Of a stretch of 7,208 nucleotides of DNA, positions 6,140-7,208 are shown one piece after another (the first letter of the stretch is position 1; every line of letters begins with the position of its first letter). A program made the position numbers and the translations under genes. Under the pieces are notes generated by a model. It had not been told where the DNA came from. It did not search any database and saw nothing but the letters and a program-made list of their open reading frames with translations. This DNA comes from Planctomycetota bacterium (GTDB lineage Bacteria > Planctomycetota > Planctomycetia > Pirellulales > Lacipirellulaceae). The stretch is taken from positions 1 through 7,208 of the forward strand of contig JAADIN010000132.1 of NCBI GenBank assembly GCA_013151315.1, in the 5' to 3' direction.

Positions 6140-6799
6140 ATGAAATCCTCGACTGCAAAATTCGTGACCATTACCTCGGTGCCGTTCGAGGAAAATGCCT
6201 ACCTTGCCTATCTTCCGACGCGAAGCGACTGTGTGGTGTTTGATCCGGGTTTGGAGCCTGAAAAGATCGTGGCCGCCATCGAGGAGCGGAAGCTCGAAGT
6301 GGCGGCTATTCTTTGCACCCATGGGCATGCCGACCACATCGCAGGAAATCGTGCCCTGAAAGAGCGTTGGCCTGATGCGCCGCTAATTATCGGCAGCGGC
6401 GATGCGAACAAGCTGACCGATGCGGTGGAAAATCTCTCGGCCGGATTTGGCATGAACATGACGAGCCCGCCGGCGGATCAGACCGTCGACGAAGGCGACG
6501 TGCTCGAGTTTGCCGGCTTTCGTTTTGAGGTTCTTGAAACTCCGGGGCACTCGTCGGGGCACGTTGTGTTTGTCGCTTCGGAGTTGAGCCCGATCCAAGT
6601 CCTTGGCGGCGATGTCTTGTTCTCGGGCAGCGTGGGGCGGACCGATTTGCCGGGCTGCAGCTTTGAGGTACTCGAGCGTTCGATTCGAGAAAAGCTCTAC
6701 CCGCTTCCCGACGACACGGTCGTGTTGCCAGGGCACGGGCCGACAACAACCATCGGAGAAGAAAAGCGGACCAATCCGTTTGTGGAGGCCGAGAGCTAA
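6140..6799 (+). CDS. Metallo-beta-lactamase-fold hydrolase, glyoxalase II/YcbL-like
   Basis: With the ATG at 6140 the protein has 219 residues, the usual size for single-domain glyoxalase II-like (YcbL-type) enzymes, which hydrolyse thioesters such as S-lactoylglutathione or related small substrates with a two-metal centre. The complete metal set is visible: THGHADH (His61, His63, Asp65, His66), His137 in GHSSGH, Asp158 in GGDVLF and His199 in PGHGPTT. Other conserved stretches are SVPFEENAYLAY near the start, SDCVVFDPG, GSVGRTDLPG and GEEKRTNPF at the end. The C-terminal glutathione-binding domain of classical GloB is absent, so the substrate is open. The start is chosen because family similarity begins about eight residues after it; an in-frame ATG at 5972 with a better ribosome binding site would add 56 residues of polar, low-complexity sequence. 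The enzyme is probably cytoplasmic and acts alone; no neighbour suggests a pathway. Confidence 0.9.
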   Translation: MKSSTAKFVTITSVPFEENAYLAYLPTRSDCVVFDPGLEPEKIVAAIEERKLEVAAILCTHGHADHIAGNRALKERWPDAPLIIGSGDANKLTDAVENLSAGFGMNMTSPPADQTVDEGDVLEFAGFRFEVLETPGHSSGHVVFVASELSPIQVLGGDVLFSGSVGRTDLPGCSFEVLERSIREKLYPLPDDTVVLPGHGPTTTIGEEKRTNPFVEAES

Positions 6800-6830
6800 G
6801 AGCCTAAGGTGAACGGCAGATGTGTGAGAA

Positions 6831-6912
6831 GTGAGCCGCACGGCGCTAGCCGCGGGTTTGTGGGGCGTAGCGTTGTGGCTGCGCTACCCGACGCTAGCGC
6901 GTTACGGCTCAC
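6831..6912. repeat. 82-base GC-rich inverted repeat with GCTAGC cores, between convergent genes
   Basis: The left arm (6831-6857) starts GTGAGCCG and contains GGCGCTAGCC; the right arm (6886-6912) contains CGCTAGCG and ends CGGCTCAC. The arms match at 22 of 27 positions as reverse complements. The 28-base loop holds a competing inner hairpin: GTAGCG (6867-6872) with CGCTAC (6882-6887). There is no T-run. It separates the hydrolase stop (6799) from the birA stop (7000), so it could act as a two-way terminator or block read-through. I recall similar GTGAGCCG...GCTAGC sequences dispersed in Pirellulales genomes, but this is unchecked. A REP-like or non-autonomous mobile element is an alternative. 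Confidence 0.75.
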
Positions 6913-6999
6913 TCACGAGCCCGTTGGTAAATTTCCATCAGTCGCTCGCCTAAAGCCCAGAGTTGCGTAAGTTAGCGGTGGCGGCCACGCCACACGCCA

Positions 7000-7208
7000 T
7001 TAAAACAGTACCGCCTTTTCGATATATCCAAGCAGAGAAATCAGCGACGCTTGCAGGTCGTGCTTGCGGCCCGTGAGATCGCTGACCGAGGTTGCAGGCA
7101 CGGTGATCTCCGCGGGGCAGTTGACGCAGTCGTTATTCACGTTCAGCCCAACACCAAGGACGGCGAGCCGACAATCACGATCGGGCTGATGCGGCACATC
7201 GATCAGCA
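7000..7208 (-). CDS. birA: Biotin-protein ligase (biotin--[acetyl-CoA-carboxylase] ligase), C-terminal end, 5' partial
   Basis: The frame enters from the right edge (LID, then VPHQPDRDCRLAVL) and about 68 codons are visible. The GVGLNVNN motif matches the GxGxN strand near the end of the BirA catalytic domain. It is followed by the usual ATSVSDLTGRKHDLQASLISLLGYIE segment, equivalent to 'ATSL.dltGr..dr..vl..ll..lE' in other ligases. BirA attaches biotin to the carrier protein of acetyl-CoA carboxylase through biotinyl-AMP. The protein stops only 43 residues after NVNN, while E. coli BirA continues for roughly 110, so the small C-terminal domain and its tryptophan-containing linker appear to be missing. 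GTG at 7195-7197 could be read as a start but lies inside the domain, so I treat the gene as running off the window. Loss of the N-terminal part cannot be judged. Confidence 0.82.
   Translation of the reverse strand, partial: LIDVPHQPDRDCRLAVLGVGLNVNNDCVNCPAEITVPATSVSDLTGRKHDLQASLISLLGYIEKAVLF

Noticed and set aside
6978..6988. Small dyad GTGGC-G-GCCAC just past the birA stop codon
   Set aside because: A one-base spacer cannot form a normal RNA hairpin loop with the full stem and there is no T-run, so no terminator is called.

Overview
The window looks like chromosomal DNA from a planctomycete, probably of the Pirellulales. The main reason is gene content: a DUF1559 protein, a DUF1571 protein, an ECF sigma factor followed by a short single-pass membrane protein and a large secreted protein, and dispersed-looking inverted repeats in the gaps. 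No rRNA, tRNA, CRISPR array, transposase or phage gene is visible. The lineage call is inference from recognised protein families, not from a marker gene.

Layout on the + strand. Positions 3-554 hold the C-terminal part of a WcaJ-type polyprenyl-phosphate sugar phosphotransferase that starts exopolysaccharide synthesis; its 5' end lies outside the window. A 103-base leader with two hairpins follows. Next is a tight three-gene operon (658-3111): an ECF sigma factor, a 160-residue single-pass membrane protein overlapping it by 34 bases (candidate anti-sigma factor), and a 498-residue exported protein. A 92-base A/T-rich imperfect hairpin built from 10-base units (3120-3211) separates this operon from a secreted protein with a C-terminal DUF1559 domain (3260-4801).

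A DUF1571 exported protein (4852-5766, - strand) converges on the DUF1559 gene. It diverges, across a 373-base gap, from a metallo-beta-lactamase-fold hydrolase of the glyoxalase II/YcbL type (6140-6799, + strand). That gap carries a 15-base tandem repeat and an unresolved start choice for the hydrolase. After the hydrolase comes an 82-base GC-rich inverted repeat centred on GCTAGC motifs (6831-6912). Last is the C-terminal end of a biotin-protein ligase (birA, 7000-7208, - strand), which runs off the right edge and appears to lack the usual C-terminal domain.

The only clear functional unit is the sigma factor operon, which probably links an envelope or extracellular signal to transcription. 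The other genes look like independent envelope or housekeeping genes. The least conventional material is the operon with its uncharacterised partners, the two structured intergenic repeats and the shortened birA. No clearly new complete system can be proven from this sequence alone.
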